A stretch of 64,000 nucleotides of DNA from Phenylobacterium deserti (GTDB taxonomy: Bacteria > Pseudomonadota > Alphaproteobacteria > Caulobacterales > Caulobacteraceae). Location of the stretch: positions 434,001 to 498,000 of the forward strand of contig NZ_QFYR01000002.1 of NCBI RefSeq assembly GCF_003254705.1, read 5' to 3'. Position numbers and translations under genes: made by a program. Below the pieces are notes generated by a model that made no database searches, had not been told where the DNA came from, and was given only the letters and a program-made list of their open reading frames with translations. Positions 25,109 through 33,179 of the stretch are shown here, in pieces. Numbering within the stretch: position 1 is the stretch's first letter; each line of letters begins with the position of its first letter.

Positions 25109-26253
25109 GCCGCCGCCTGAAGCGGGCGATCCGGCTCGCCTGCGATCCAGGTCTGCAGGACCTCGAGCCGGTCGTCGGCCACGACAAGGTCTGCGCAAAG
25201 GCCAGGTTGGATCGCGCCGATACGATCGGACAGCCGCAGGAAGGCGGCGGGCGAGGCGCCGGCCATATGAACCGCTGTCGCCAGGTCCAGGCGGCACATC
25301 TCCATGGCGTTGCGCACGGCGCTGGCCATGTCGAGGTCGGACCCGGCCAGGGTGCCCTTCTCGTCGACGCAGACGCCGTCCACCACATCGATCGCGCGGC
25401 CCTGGATCGTGAACCGCTTGTCCTTCATCCCCACGCTCGGCATGGCGTCGGTGACGAGCATGAACTTGTCCGTCCCTTTCGCTCGCAGGGCGATGCGCAG
25501 GGTGGCGGGATGAACGTGGCGTCCGTCGATGATCAGCCCGCACCAGCTGCCGGCATCCTCCAGCGCGGCGCCGACCACGCCCGGCTCGCGAGAGTTCAGC
25601 GGCGACATCGCATTGAAGAGGTGGGTGAACCCGCTGAGGCCAGCGTCGAGCGCGGCGCGGACCGTCCTGTAGTCCGCGTCGGTGTGGCCGGCCGCGACCA
25701 CCACGCCCGCCTGTGCGAGCCGCCGGATCATGTCTGGCGTTGTGGCGTCAGGCGCCAGGGTGACCAATGTACGGCCGCGCCGGAGGGAGGTGAGAAGGTC
25801 GATGGCCTCGTCATCCAGCACCCGGAACTTCGAGGCGTCGTGGATTCCCTTGCGATCGGCGCTGATGAACGGGCCCTCGATGTGAATGCCCAGCACCCCG
25901 GGGACGCCCTCGTCGATCGCGGCGTCCACGGCGGCGATCGCCTGTCGGATCACAGGAAGCTCGTCGCTGATCAGGGTGGGCAGGAAGCCCGTGGTGCCGA
26001 AGCGCCGATGGGCGGCGCCTATGGTCCTGATGGTGGCTACGCTCGGATCGTCGTTAAAGAGCGCGCCCCCGCCGCCGTTCACCTGAGTGTCGACAAAGCC
26101 CGGCAGCAGCAGCCGCCCGCCGAGATCACGGATGTCGTCGCCGGCTTCCGCCGTCGTTCCCACCGACAGGATCTTGCCGTCCTTCAGCCGGACGGTGAGC
26201 GGCTCCAGCCCCTGGGGCGTGAGCACGCGAGCGTTGACGAGAGCGACAGCCAT
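25105..26253 (-). CDS. nagA: N-acetylglucosamine-6-phosphate deacetylase
   Basis: 382 residues, the usual NagA length. Amidohydrolase motifs: LPGFVDTQVNGGGG near the N-terminus, GIHIEGPFIS (metal-binding Glu), VVAAGHTDADY, FTHLFNAMSPL, GLIIDGRHVHP, and the catalytic Asp in MLVTDAMPSVGM. It removes acetate from GlcNAc-6-P to give GlcN-6-P, which the upstream-encoded SIS deaminase converts to fructose-6-P. Its ATG overlaps the nagB-II stop (TGATG), so the two are translationally coupled. Third gene of the nagR-nagB-II-nagA operon. Confidence 0.94.
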   Translation of the reverse strand: MAVALVNARVLTPQGLEPLTVRLKDGKILSVGTTAEAGDDIRDLGGRLLLPGFVDTQVNGGGGALFNDDPSVATIRTIGAAHRRFGTTGFLPTLISDELPVIRQAIAAVDAAIDEGVPGVLGIHIEGPFISADRKGIHDASKFRVLDDEAIDLLTSLRRGRTLVTLAPDATTPDMIRRLAQAGVVVAAGHTDADYRTVRAALDAGLSGFTHLFNAMSPLNSREPGVVGAALEDAGSWCGLIIDGRHVHPATLRIALRAKGTDKFMLVTDAMPSVGMKDKRFTIQGRAIDVVDGVCVDEKGTLAGSDLDMASAVRNAMEMCRLDLATAVHMAGASPAAFLRLSDRIGAIQPGLCADLVVADDRLEVLQTWIAGEPDRPLQAAA

Positions 26254-27287
26254 CAGACGGTCTCGGTGACCTTGCGCAGATGGGGCGGGTTGTCGGGGTC
26301 GAGCCCGCGCGCCACCGACAGGGCGTTCACCGCCTTGTAGAAGCTCTGGATCTGCAGAATGGGCTGCAGCGTCGGGTGCGCCGACACGGCTGGCAGGGCG
26401 CCGGGCGCGTCCGTGGCGGCAAGCATGACCTCCGCACCGCGTTGGCGCAGCTGGTCGGCAAGCGCGATGACGCTGTCCCGGGTGGGGTCATCCTGGGTGA
26501 ACACCAGGAGCGGGAAGCCCCGCTCCACCAGCGCCATGGGGCCATGGAGGACCTCTGCCGCGCTGAAGCCTTCCGCATGCAGGCCGCAGGTTTCCTTGAA
26601 CTTCAGGGCTGCTTCCTGGGCGACGGCGAAGCCGACGCCTCGTCCGAGCACGTAGAGACTCTGCGCCTCAAGCAGGTTCGCGACCACCTCCGGCCAGTCC
26701 AGACTCCAAGCTTGGGAAAGCTGTTCCGGCAGGGCGTCGAGGGCGGCTTCGAGCTCCGCATCCTCGGTCCAGGCGGCGACGAGCTGGGCGATCGCGGCCA
26801 GGGCGGTGATGAAGGACTTCGTCGCCGCCACACTGCGTTCCGGTCCCGCGTGCAGGGGCAGGGTGGTATGGGCGAGTTCGGCCAGCGGCGCCGTCTCGTC
26901 ATTCACCATAGCGACCACACGCGCTCCGGCGTCGCGGGCCGCGCGAACCGAGGCGAGCAGGTCGGGGCTGCGCCCGGACTGCGAGATGGCGAGGAACAGC
27001 ACGCCGTCCAGATCCTGACGCGCCTCATACACCGAACTCACGGACATCGCCGCCGAGGAGGTAAGAACGCCAGCGCTGGTCTCGATGAGATACTTCGCGA
27101 AGGTCGCCGCATGGTCCGAGCTGCCGCGGGCGCAGGTCACCACGGCGCGCGGCGGTTGGGCGCGCAGCTCACCGGCCAGACTGCGCACAGCCGCACGATT
27201 GGCCATGAGCAGACGCGCTACCGCCTCAGCGGCCTCTGCGGCCTCCTGGTGCATGCGCGTGTTTTCCGGACGAGGTGACGAACTCAC
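26253..27287 (-). CDS. nagB-II: SIS-domain glucosamine-6-phosphate deaminase, NagB-II type
   Basis: 344 residues with two SIS (sugar isomerase) domains but no glutamine amidotransferase half: ARGSSDHAATFAKYL and ISQSGRSPDLL in the first, GRGVGFAVAQEAALKFKETCGLHAEGF in the second, and a C-terminal DPDNPPHLRKVTETV like that of GlmS. Without the amidotransferase domain, such proteins work as glucosamine-6-P deaminases (NagB-II) rather than synthases, unrelated to classical NagB. The place between nagR and nagA supports this. The 22-bp gap after nagR and overlap with nagA show one operon. Confidence 0.88.
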   Translation of the reverse strand: MSSSPRPENTRMHQEAAEAAEAVARLLMANRAAVRSLAGELRAQPPRAVVTCARGSSDHAATFAKYLIETSAGVLTSSAAMSVSSVYEARQDLDGVLFLAISQSGRSPDLLASVRAARDAGARVVAMVNDETAPLAELAHTTLPLHAGPERSVAATKSFITALAAIAQLVAAWTEDAELEAALDALPEQLSQAWSLDWPEVVANLLEAQSLYVLGRGVGFAVAQEAALKFKETCGLHAEGFSAAEVLHGPMALVERGFPLLVFTQDDPTRDSVIALADQLRQRGAEVMLAATDAPGALPAVSAHPTLQPILQIQSFYKAVNALSVARGLDPDNPPHLRKVTETV

Positions 27288-27309
27288 GAGGCGCTCTCCG
27301 TTCCGGCCG

Positions 27310-28056
27310 CTAGGCCGAGATGGCGTTCAGTTCGGCGACGAAATCGTAGGCGTCGCCGCGATAGTAGGACTGCGTCACTTCAACGACGCGGCCGTCAGGC
27401 AGGAAGCCGCGCCGTTCGATCAACAGGCCGGGATCGCCCGCCGCGATGCCAAGCAGCTCAGCCTGCTCGGCGGTGAACAGAACGGCCCGCAGTCGCTGCA
27501 GTGCGCGAACAGGGCGATGCCCGGTGGCTTCCAGCGCCTCATAAAGCGAAGCCTTGACCACCTCGGCGCTCGGCAGGGCGAAGGCGGGCAGGGTGGAATA
27601 CTCGAGCGCCATCGGCGCATCGTCGGCGTAGCGGATCCGGTTGAAGCGATAGACCGGAGCGCCGGGCCCAAGGCCCAGGGTGAGCGACTCTTCCGGGGTC
27701 ACCAGGCCCGAGCTGCGGCTCAGGAATTTCGAGTGCGGCTTGCGTCCACGAGAGATCATGTCCTCGCTGAAGGAGCTGAGCTTCGAGAAGCTCTTTTCCA
27801 CGCGCGCGGCCACAAAGGTCCCGGCTCCCTGACGACGGGTCAGCAGGCCCTCGCTCACCAAGCCGTCCAGCGCCTTGCGCACGGTGATGCGCGAGACGCC
27901 GAGTTCATCGGCCAGGTCCCGCTCGGCGGGAAGGGCGTCATCGGCGCCGAGAACCTGCTTCTGGATCGCCTCGCGAATCGCGCGTTGAAGCTGCCGGTAC
28001 AGGGGGGCATGCCCGTCGGCGTGCAGTCCGCCGATCCTTTCCGCAAAGCTCGTCAC
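27310..28056 (-). CDS. nagR: GntR/UTRA-family regulator of GlcNAc genes
   Basis: 248 residues. N-terminal GntR winged helix (HAPLYRQLQRAIREAI, LPAERDLADELGVSRITVRKAL, GLLTRRQGAGTFV), then a C-terminal UTRA ligand domain (YRFNRIRYADDAPMALEYSTLP, LLIERRGFLPDGRVVE). HutC/YvoA-type regulators sense sugar phosphates such as GlcN-6-P or GlcNAc-6-P and repress without them. It heads the nagR-nagB-II-nagA operon, and the proposed operators lie directly upstream between it and the divergent TonB receptor gene, so it probably controls both arms and itself. The operator assignment is inference. Confidence 0.9.
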   Translation of the reverse strand: MTSFAERIGGLHADGHAPLYRQLQRAIREAIQKQVLGADDALPAERDLADELGVSRITVRKALDGLVSEGLLTRRQGAGTFVAARVEKSFSKLSSFSEDMISRGRKPHSKFLSRSSGLVTPEESLTLGLGPGAPVYRFNRIRYADDAPMALEYSTLPAFALPSAEVVKASLYEALEATGHRPVRALQRLRAVLFTAEQAELLGIAAGDPGLLIERRGFLPDGRVVEVTQSYYRGDAYDFVAELNAISA

Positions 28057-28070
28057 AGCGCCCCTCCGAT

Positions 28071-28090
28071 CTCAATGACGTGGCATTGAG
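28071..28090. promoter_or_regulatory. Perfect inverted repeat near the nagR start
   Basis: CTCAATG (28071-28077) and CATTGAG (28084-28090) are perfect inverted copies separated by 6 bases, 15 bp upstream of the nagR ATG. It may be a second operator or a leader hairpin. It differs in sequence from the TTGG repeats nearby. Confidence 0.4.
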
Positions 28091-28095
28091 CAGCT

Positions 28096-28117
28096 TGAGA
28101 CCACTTAGATACCAATT
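28096..28117 (-). promoter_or_regulatory. Putative NagR operator, copy 1
   Basis: On the minus strand TTGGTAT (28115-28109) is followed 11 bp later by a GTGGTCT unit (TGGTCT at 28103-28098). The same spacing and core occur at 28132 and 28219. The half-site TGGTCT also matches the AGACCA/TGGTCT units known for YvoA/NagR of Bacillus, although there they are palindromic. About 40 bp upstream of nagR. Confidence 0.5.
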
Positions 28118-28131
28118 CGTCCATGGGATGC

Positions 28132-28154
28132 AATTGGTCTCTTTTTGGACTTGT
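28132..28154 (+). promoter_or_regulatory. Putative NagR operator, copy 2
   Basis: TTGGTCT at 28134-28140 and TTGGACT at 28145-28151 repeat with an 11-bp period. It lies in the middle of the divergent nagR/TonB-receptor control region, where it could block either promoter. Confidence 0.5.
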
Positions 28155-28218
28155 CAAAAATCTGAAACACGGCACAGTCCACTCCGCGACCACTGTGATG
28201 CGACAGCCCGGAGGGGGC

Positions 28219-28240
28219 GATTGGTATCACATTGGACCTG
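28219..28240 (+). promoter_or_regulatory. Putative NagR operator, copy 3
   Basis: TTGGTAT at 28221-28227 and TTGGACC at 28232-28238 repeat with an 11-bp period. It is 48 bp upstream of the receptor start codon, suited to blocking transcription into the receptor - hexosaminidase - PTS arm. Confidence 0.5.
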
Positions 28241-28287
28241 CACCGGGCCCCGGGGCACACCCGGACAGGAGGGGAGAAGCCAAAGTG

Positions 28288-30945
28288 ATGAAGCGTCGCA
28301 AACATCTCATGATCGGCGGGGCGAGCCTTGTGGCGCTTGCATTCGCCAATGCCGCAGCCGCCCAGGACACGTCCGTTGACGAAGTCGTGGTCACCGGCAT
28401 CCGCGCATCGCTGCAGCAGTCGCTGGAGACCAAGCGCAACGCCGACGCCATCGTGGACTCGGTGACCGCCGAAGACGTCGGCAAGTTTCCGAACACCAAC
28501 GTCGCCGAGGCGCTGACGATGGTCCCAGGCGTCACGGTCGACCGCCAGTTCGGCCAAGGCGAAAAGGTCAGCATCCTGGGCACCGACCCGGCTCTGAACC
28601 GCACCCTGCTGAACGGCCAGACGGTCGCGTCGGCGGACTGGTTCATCCTGGATACGCCCGGGCGCACCTTCAACTACGCCCTTTTGGCGCCGCAGATTGT
28701 CGGCCGGGTCGACGTCTACAAGTCGCCGGAAGCGCGCATCGACGAGGGCAGCATCGGCGGGACGGTCATCGTCAACACCCGCAAGCCTTTCGATCTGAAG
28801 TCGCCGACGATCGCTGGCTCGGTCGGCTATCTCTACAACGACCGTTCGGAGAAGAACGACATCCAGGGCTCGCTGATGGTGAGCTGGAAGGATCCGAGCG
28901 AGCGCTTCGGAGCGGCGTTTTCGGTGTCCAAGGCCACGGACCAGCTGCGCCGTGACGGCGTGGAGTCCTACGGCACCATCGCCGCCAATCAATGGGCGGG
29001 CGGCAATCCGGACAACCCGGTCGACTCGCGCAACGCCGGCTGCGTCGGCGCCTGCTCGGCGACCCTGACGTCCAACCTCGGCGCCCGCAGCCCGAATGCT
29101 TTCGGATCGTCCTACTTCGAGCAGGAGCGCGACCGGACGACCTACACGGGCGCACTGCAGTTCCGGCCGAACGATCAGCTCGAGCTGGAGTTCAACTGGC
29201 TGAAGATCAAGGCCACCTACGACAACACCAACCAGTCGATGTACGCCTTCCAGGGCAACACCTGGAACAGCCTGGGCGCCCTGACCGGCATCGAGGTTGC
29301 GGACGGCGTCGTGACCCGCGCCTCTTTCAACAACGCCTTGAGCGTGCTGGACGTCCAGTACCGCGAAGCGGAGATGAACTCCGACACCTATGACTTCCGT
29401 GGGACCTGGCACGGCGACAGCTGGGACCTGTCGGGCGTGATCGGTCAGTCCAAGGCGGACGGCGGCACCAAGCGGCAGGTCTTCCTCGAGTTTCTCAACT
29501 GGGCCAACTACACGGTCGACCTGAGCGGCGCGCCGGGTAATCCGGGCACCGTCAGCTACACGACTAACGTCATGGGCAACCCGGCGGCGTTCGCGACCGA
29601 TCCGGGTTGGAGCGGCAATCTCGTCAGCAAGCCGACGACGGACGAGGAGAAGTACGCCCAGGCGGACTTTGGCTACGACATGGACGGCGTGATCAAGCGC
29701 GTCCAGGTCGGCTACAAGTTCCGCCGCCACGAGACGGGGCAGGAGTACGCGGGCATCGCCATCACCGGCGTGGCCGCCCCGGCCAGCCTGTTCAACCCGT
29801 CGCAGGTGGCGAGCAACTATCTCGAAGGCTTCGGCTCCAACGAGCAGATGCGCACCCGCTTCCGCATCAGCGGCGATGCGATGGTGTCCTATGTGGAAGG
29901 CGGCCAATGGCTGCCCGCGGGCGCCTCGCTGCCCACCCCGTCGATCTTCGCGGCGCCGGAATTCACCGCGGGCAACTGGAAGATCCGCGAGGACATCAGC
30001 GCGGCCTACCTCCAGGCCAACATTCAGGCCGGCGAACTGCGCGGGAATGTGGGCGTGCGGGTGGTCCGCACCGACGTCGACAGCTCCGGCTACGTCTGCC
30101 GCCCGGGCGCTGCCTGCTCCGGCGCCAACGACTGGGTCTGGCAGACCACCTCGCGGTCCTATGACAACGTGCTGCCGAGCGTGAACCTGGCGTACAACGC
30201 GAGCGAGAACCTGATCCTGCGTTTCGCCGCAGCGCAGGTGATCGCCCGCCCGAACTATGCCGACCTGACCAACTACTTCTGGCTCTCGGACCAGATCCTC
30301 ACCGGCGGCGGGGGCAACCCGAACCTGGATCCGTACAAGTCGGCCAACTTCAACGCGTCGGCCGAGTGGTACTTCCAGCCCCAGGCGATCCTGGCGGCCG
30401 AGGTCTTCTACAAGGACATCAGCAACTACATCCTGCAGCAGACCGCGCCGGAGCAGTACTTCAACCAGAGCCAGGGTCGGGTCACGACCTACCAGATCAG
30501 CCGTCCGTACAACGCGGGTTCAGCGACGGTGAAGGGCCTGGCGATCGCCTACCAGCAGAACTACGCCTACGGCTTCGGTCTGCTCGCGAACTATACCTAC
30601 GCGGCGGGCGAGGGCTCCGATGGGCAGGACCTGCCCTACAACTCGCGCCATCAGGTGAACCTCGGACCCTTCTATGAAGCCGGGCCGGTGGCGATCCGGG
30701 CGACCTACACCTGGCGCTCGAAGTACTTCACGGGCGTCGACCGTGGGGACGAGATGTACGTTCGCGACGTCGACACGCTCGACGCCTCGGCCACGTACCG
30801 GTTCACCGACAACGTCAGCGTGACGCTGGCCGGCATGAACCTCACGGACTCCGAGTACTACGCCTACGCCAATACGCCGGCTCTGCCGCGGGGCGTGTAC
30901 CGGACCGGCCGGAAGTATCTGGCCACTCTGAACCTGACCTTCTGA
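28288..30945 (+). CDS. TonB-dependent receptor for GlcNAc/chitin oligosaccharides
   Basis: 885 residues. Signal peptide ending NAAAAQD, then the TonB-box-like VDEVVVTGIRASLQQSLETK, characteristic of the carbohydrate-receptor subfamily of Xanthomonas, sphingomonads and Caulobacter, with EDVGKFPNTNVAEAL and the plug sequence DEGSIGGTVIVNTRKPFDL. The barrel ends in YLATLNLTF. Location at the head of the GlcNAc uptake arm points to transport of GlcNAc or short chitin oligomers into the periplasm, like the Caulobacter receptor studied for this purpose. ATG 28288 (GTG at 28285 is also possible) begins the signal peptide; the frame is open to 28123, but that part is the control region. Confidence 0.85.
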   Translation: MKRRKHLMIGGASLVALAFANAAAAQDTSVDEVVVTGIRASLQQSLETKRNADAIVDSVTAEDVGKFPNTNVAEALTMVPGVTVDRQFGQGEKVSILGTDPALNRTLLNGQTVASADWFILDTPGRTFNYALLAPQIVGRVDVYKSPEARIDEGSIGGTVIVNTRKPFDLKSPTIAGSVGYLYNDRSEKNDIQGSLMVSWKDPSERFGAAFSVSKATDQLRRDGVESYGTIAANQWAGGNPDNPVDSRNAGCVGACSATLTSNLGARSPNAFGSSYFEQERDRTTYTGALQFRPNDQLELEFNWLKIKATYDNTNQSMYAFQGNTWNSLGALTGIEVADGVVTRASFNNALSVLDVQYREAEMNSDTYDFRGTWHGDSWDLSGVIGQSKADGGTKRQVFLEFLNWANYTVDLSGAPGNPGTVSYTTNVMGNPAAFATDPGWSGNLVSKPTTDEEKYAQADFGYDMDGVIKRVQVGYKFRRHETGQEYAGIAITGVAAPASLFNPSQVASNYLEGFGSNEQMRTRFRISGDAMVSYVEGGQWLPAGASLPTPSIFAAPEFTAGNWKIREDISAAYLQANIQAGELRGNVGVRVVRTDVDSSGYVCRPGAACSGANDWVWQTTSRSYDNVLPSVNLAYNASENLILRFAAAQVIARPNYADLTNYFWLSDQILTGGGGNPNLDPYKSANFNASAEWYFQPQAILAAEVFYKDISNYILQQTAPEQYFNQSQGRVTTYQISRPYNAGSATVKGLAIAYQQNYAYGFGLLANYTYAAGEGSDGQDLPYNSRHQVNLGPFYEAGPVAIRATYTWRSKYFTGVDRGDEMYVRDVDTLDASATYRFTDNVSVTLAGMNLTDSEYYAYANTPALPRGVYRTGRKYLATLNLTF

Positions 30946-31025
30946 GCCAGCTGGGGGCGCGGCATCCTCCCCGTCACGCCCCCCTGCCACGGTCTAGGTT
31001 CTTGCAGTCTAATCCCCTACGACTC

Positions 31026-31062
31026 GGAGGCGGCGCGGTGCGCCCGCGTCGCCTCCGCTTCT
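31026..31062 (+). terminator. Strong hairpin after the TonB receptor gene
   Basis: GGAGGCGGCGCG (31026-31037) pairs with CGCGTCGCCTCC (31045-31056), one mismatch, then GCTTCTTTC. It may act as a weak terminator or as a 3'-end stabiliser setting receptor mRNA apart from the downstream hexosaminidase and PTS genes. Confidence 0.5.
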
Positions 31063-31082
31063 TTCGCCGTGGGTGACGTACA

Positions 31083-33179
31083 ATGAAGCGTCCGCATCTG
31101 TTCCTCGCTCTGGCCTGCATGGCCGCGTCCGTTTCGGGAGCCGCTGCGGCCGCACCTGCGCCCCTTGTGCCGGCTCCCGCCGTGGAGCGACCTGGGGAAG
31201 GGAGCTTCCAGCTATCGGCCCGGACCCCCGTGGTGACGCCTGCCGGTGATGCCGGCGCCCGCGCCGCAGCCGACTACTTCGCGGACTTGATGCGGCGTAG
31301 CCGTGGGCTGAACCTCAAGGTGTCGAGCGGAGAGGGTGACGGGCGCAGCGCCGTGGTCTTCCGCCGCGGCGGGCCTGCCGGCGAGGCTTATCGCCTCGAC
31401 GTGACGCCGGAAGGCATTGTGGTCACGGCCGCGGACGACGCGGGCCTCTTCTATGGCGGCGTCACCGCTTGGCAGCTGGCGACCGCGACCGCTGGCAAAG
31501 GCCCGGTGAAGATCGATGCCGTGCAGATCGAGGACGCGCCGCGGTTCGCCTGGCGGGGGCTGATGCTCGACAGCGCGCGGCACTTCCAGAGCGTGGACTA
31601 CATCAAGGGCTTCATCGACCGGATGGCCCGCGCCAAGCTGAACACCTTCCACTGGCACCTGACGGATGATCAGGCCTGGCGGCTGGAGATCCGTAAGTAT
31701 CCGAAGCTGACCGAAGTCGGCGCCTGGCGCGTGCCGGCGGGTCCCGGCCCCGCGGCCGACATCGATCCGAAGACTGGAAAGCCTCGCCAGATCGGCGGCT
31801 TCTACACGCAAGCTCAGGTGCGTGAGGTGGTCGCCTATGCGGCCGCACGGCACATCACCATCGTGCCTGAGATCGAGATGCCGGGCCACGCCACGGCGGC
31901 GATCGCGGCCTATCCGCAGCTCGCTTCGGTGACCCCGCCGCCGGCGACGCCGTCCAATGAATGGGGCGTTCTCGACAACCTGTTCAACGTGGAGGAGTCG
32001 ACGTTCGCGTTCCTCGCCGACGTGCTGGACGAGGTCATCGAGCTGTTCCCCGGCAAGTACATCCACCTGGGCGGCGACGAGGCGGTCAAGCCGCAGTGGG
32101 AGACGAGCCCCGCCGTTCAGGCGCGGATGAAGGAACTCCACATCGGCAACGAAACGGCCCTGCAGGGCTGGTTTATGTCGCGCATGGAGCAGCACGTCAG
32201 CTCGCGCGGCCGCAAGATGATCGGCTGGGACGAGATCCTGGAGGGCGGCGTCAGCAAGGGCGCCACGGTGATGTCCTGGCGCGGTGCGGACGGCGCGATC
32301 ATCGCCGCCAAGATGGGTCACGACACCGTCATGGCGGCGGCGCCCACCTACTACCTCGACCACCGGCAGGGAGACCTGTCCATCGAGCCGCTGGGACGGG
32401 GGCTGCTGATCGACCTGAAGCAGGTCTACGACTTCGACCCGGTGCCTGCCGCCCTCGATGAAGCGCAGCGCAAGCATGTGCTGGGCGTGCAGGCGCAGCT
32501 TTGGACCGAGCACATGCGGACGGAAGAGCAGGTCTCGCGCCTGGCTTACCCGCGCGCGTTCGCGGTCGCGGAGACTGGCTGGTCACCGGCCGCCAAGCGT
32601 GACTTCGGCTCGTTCAGCCAGCGGCTTGGTCCCGAAATCGCGCGTGAACGTGCTCTGGGCGCGGTCATCTCGGACGTGCCGATCACCCCAGTGGCGGTGA
32701 AGCTGTCCGAGCGGACGCGGCGAAGCCAGGAGCTCAAGCTCTGCAGCAACGGCATCCCGCTGAACCTGCACGACGATGCGCCGACAGGTGGACGTCACAC
32801 GACCTTCTTCGTCGATATCATGAACCCGTGCTGGATCTGGGAAGGAGCGGACCTGACCGGCGTCCGCACGCTCGAGGCGTCGGTGGGCCAGCTGCCGTTC
32901 AACTTCCAGATCGGTGACGCGATCAAGCAGATCCGCCATCCGGCCCCGGCCACGCCGCAGGGCGAACTAGTCGTGCGTCGTGACGGTTGCGAAGGGGAGA
33001 TCATCGCCGCCATCCCGCTCGCCCCGGCCGTCCAGAACGCAGGCGTCACCACCGTGCGCGGGACCATCGCGCCGGTCGAGGGGCGACACGACCTTTGCAT
33101 GACTTTCACCCAGACGGGCATTGATCCCTATTGGGCTCTGGACCGGCTTAGCCTTGGGGAGGCGGCGCGTGGCCGCTGA
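31083..33179 (+). CDS. Exported GH20 beta-N-acetylhexosaminidase
   Basis: 698 residues. Signal peptide (MKRPHLFLALACMAASVSGAAAA), an N-terminal GH20b-like domain, then the catalytic TIM barrel with FHWHLTDDQAWRLEI, ITIVPEIEMPGHATAAI and the catalytic pair Asp332-Glu333 in HLGGDEAVKP; the YLDHRQGDLS and AQLWTEHM segments belong to the substrate pocket. A C-terminal beta domain follows. It releases GlcNAc from chitobiose and larger oligomers in the periplasm, which the PTS encoded next then imports. The last 11 bp overlap the start of the IIA-HPr-EI gene. Confidence 0.92.
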   Translation: MKRPHLFLALACMAASVSGAAAAAPAPLVPAPAVERPGEGSFQLSARTPVVTPAGDAGARAAADYFADLMRRSRGLNLKVSSGEGDGRSAVVFRRGGPAGEAYRLDVTPEGIVVTAADDAGLFYGGVTAWQLATATAGKGPVKIDAVQIEDAPRFAWRGLMLDSARHFQSVDYIKGFIDRMARAKLNTFHWHLTDDQAWRLEIRKYPKLTEVGAWRVPAGPGPAADIDPKTGKPRQIGGFYTQAQVREVVAYAAARHITIVPEIEMPGHATAAIAAYPQLASVTPPPATPSNEWGVLDNLFNVEESTFAFLADVLDEVIELFPGKYIHLGGDEAVKPQWETSPAVQARMKELHIGNETALQGWFMSRMEQHVSSRGRKMIGWDEILEGGVSKGATVMSWRGADGAIIAAKMGHDTVMAAAPTYYLDHRQGDLSIEPLGRGLLIDLKQVYDFDPVPAALDEAQRKHVLGVQAQLWTEHMRTEEQVSRLAYPRAFAVAETGWSPAAKRDFGSFSQRLGPEIARERALGAVISDVPITPVAVKLSERTRRSQELKLCSNGIPLNLHDDAPTGGRHTTFFVDIMNPCWIWEGADLTGVRTLEASVGQLPFNFQIGDAIKQIRHPAPATPQGELVVRRDGCEGEIIAAIPLAPAVQNAGVTTVRGTIAPVEGRHDLCMTFTQTGIDPYWALDRLSLGEAARGR

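Noticed and set aside
28105..29907. 600-codon minus-strand frame opposite the GlcNAc TonB receptor
   Set aside because: Composition is of an antisense shadow (Arg/His/Val/Gly-rich), and it covers the nag control region and the receptor signal peptide.
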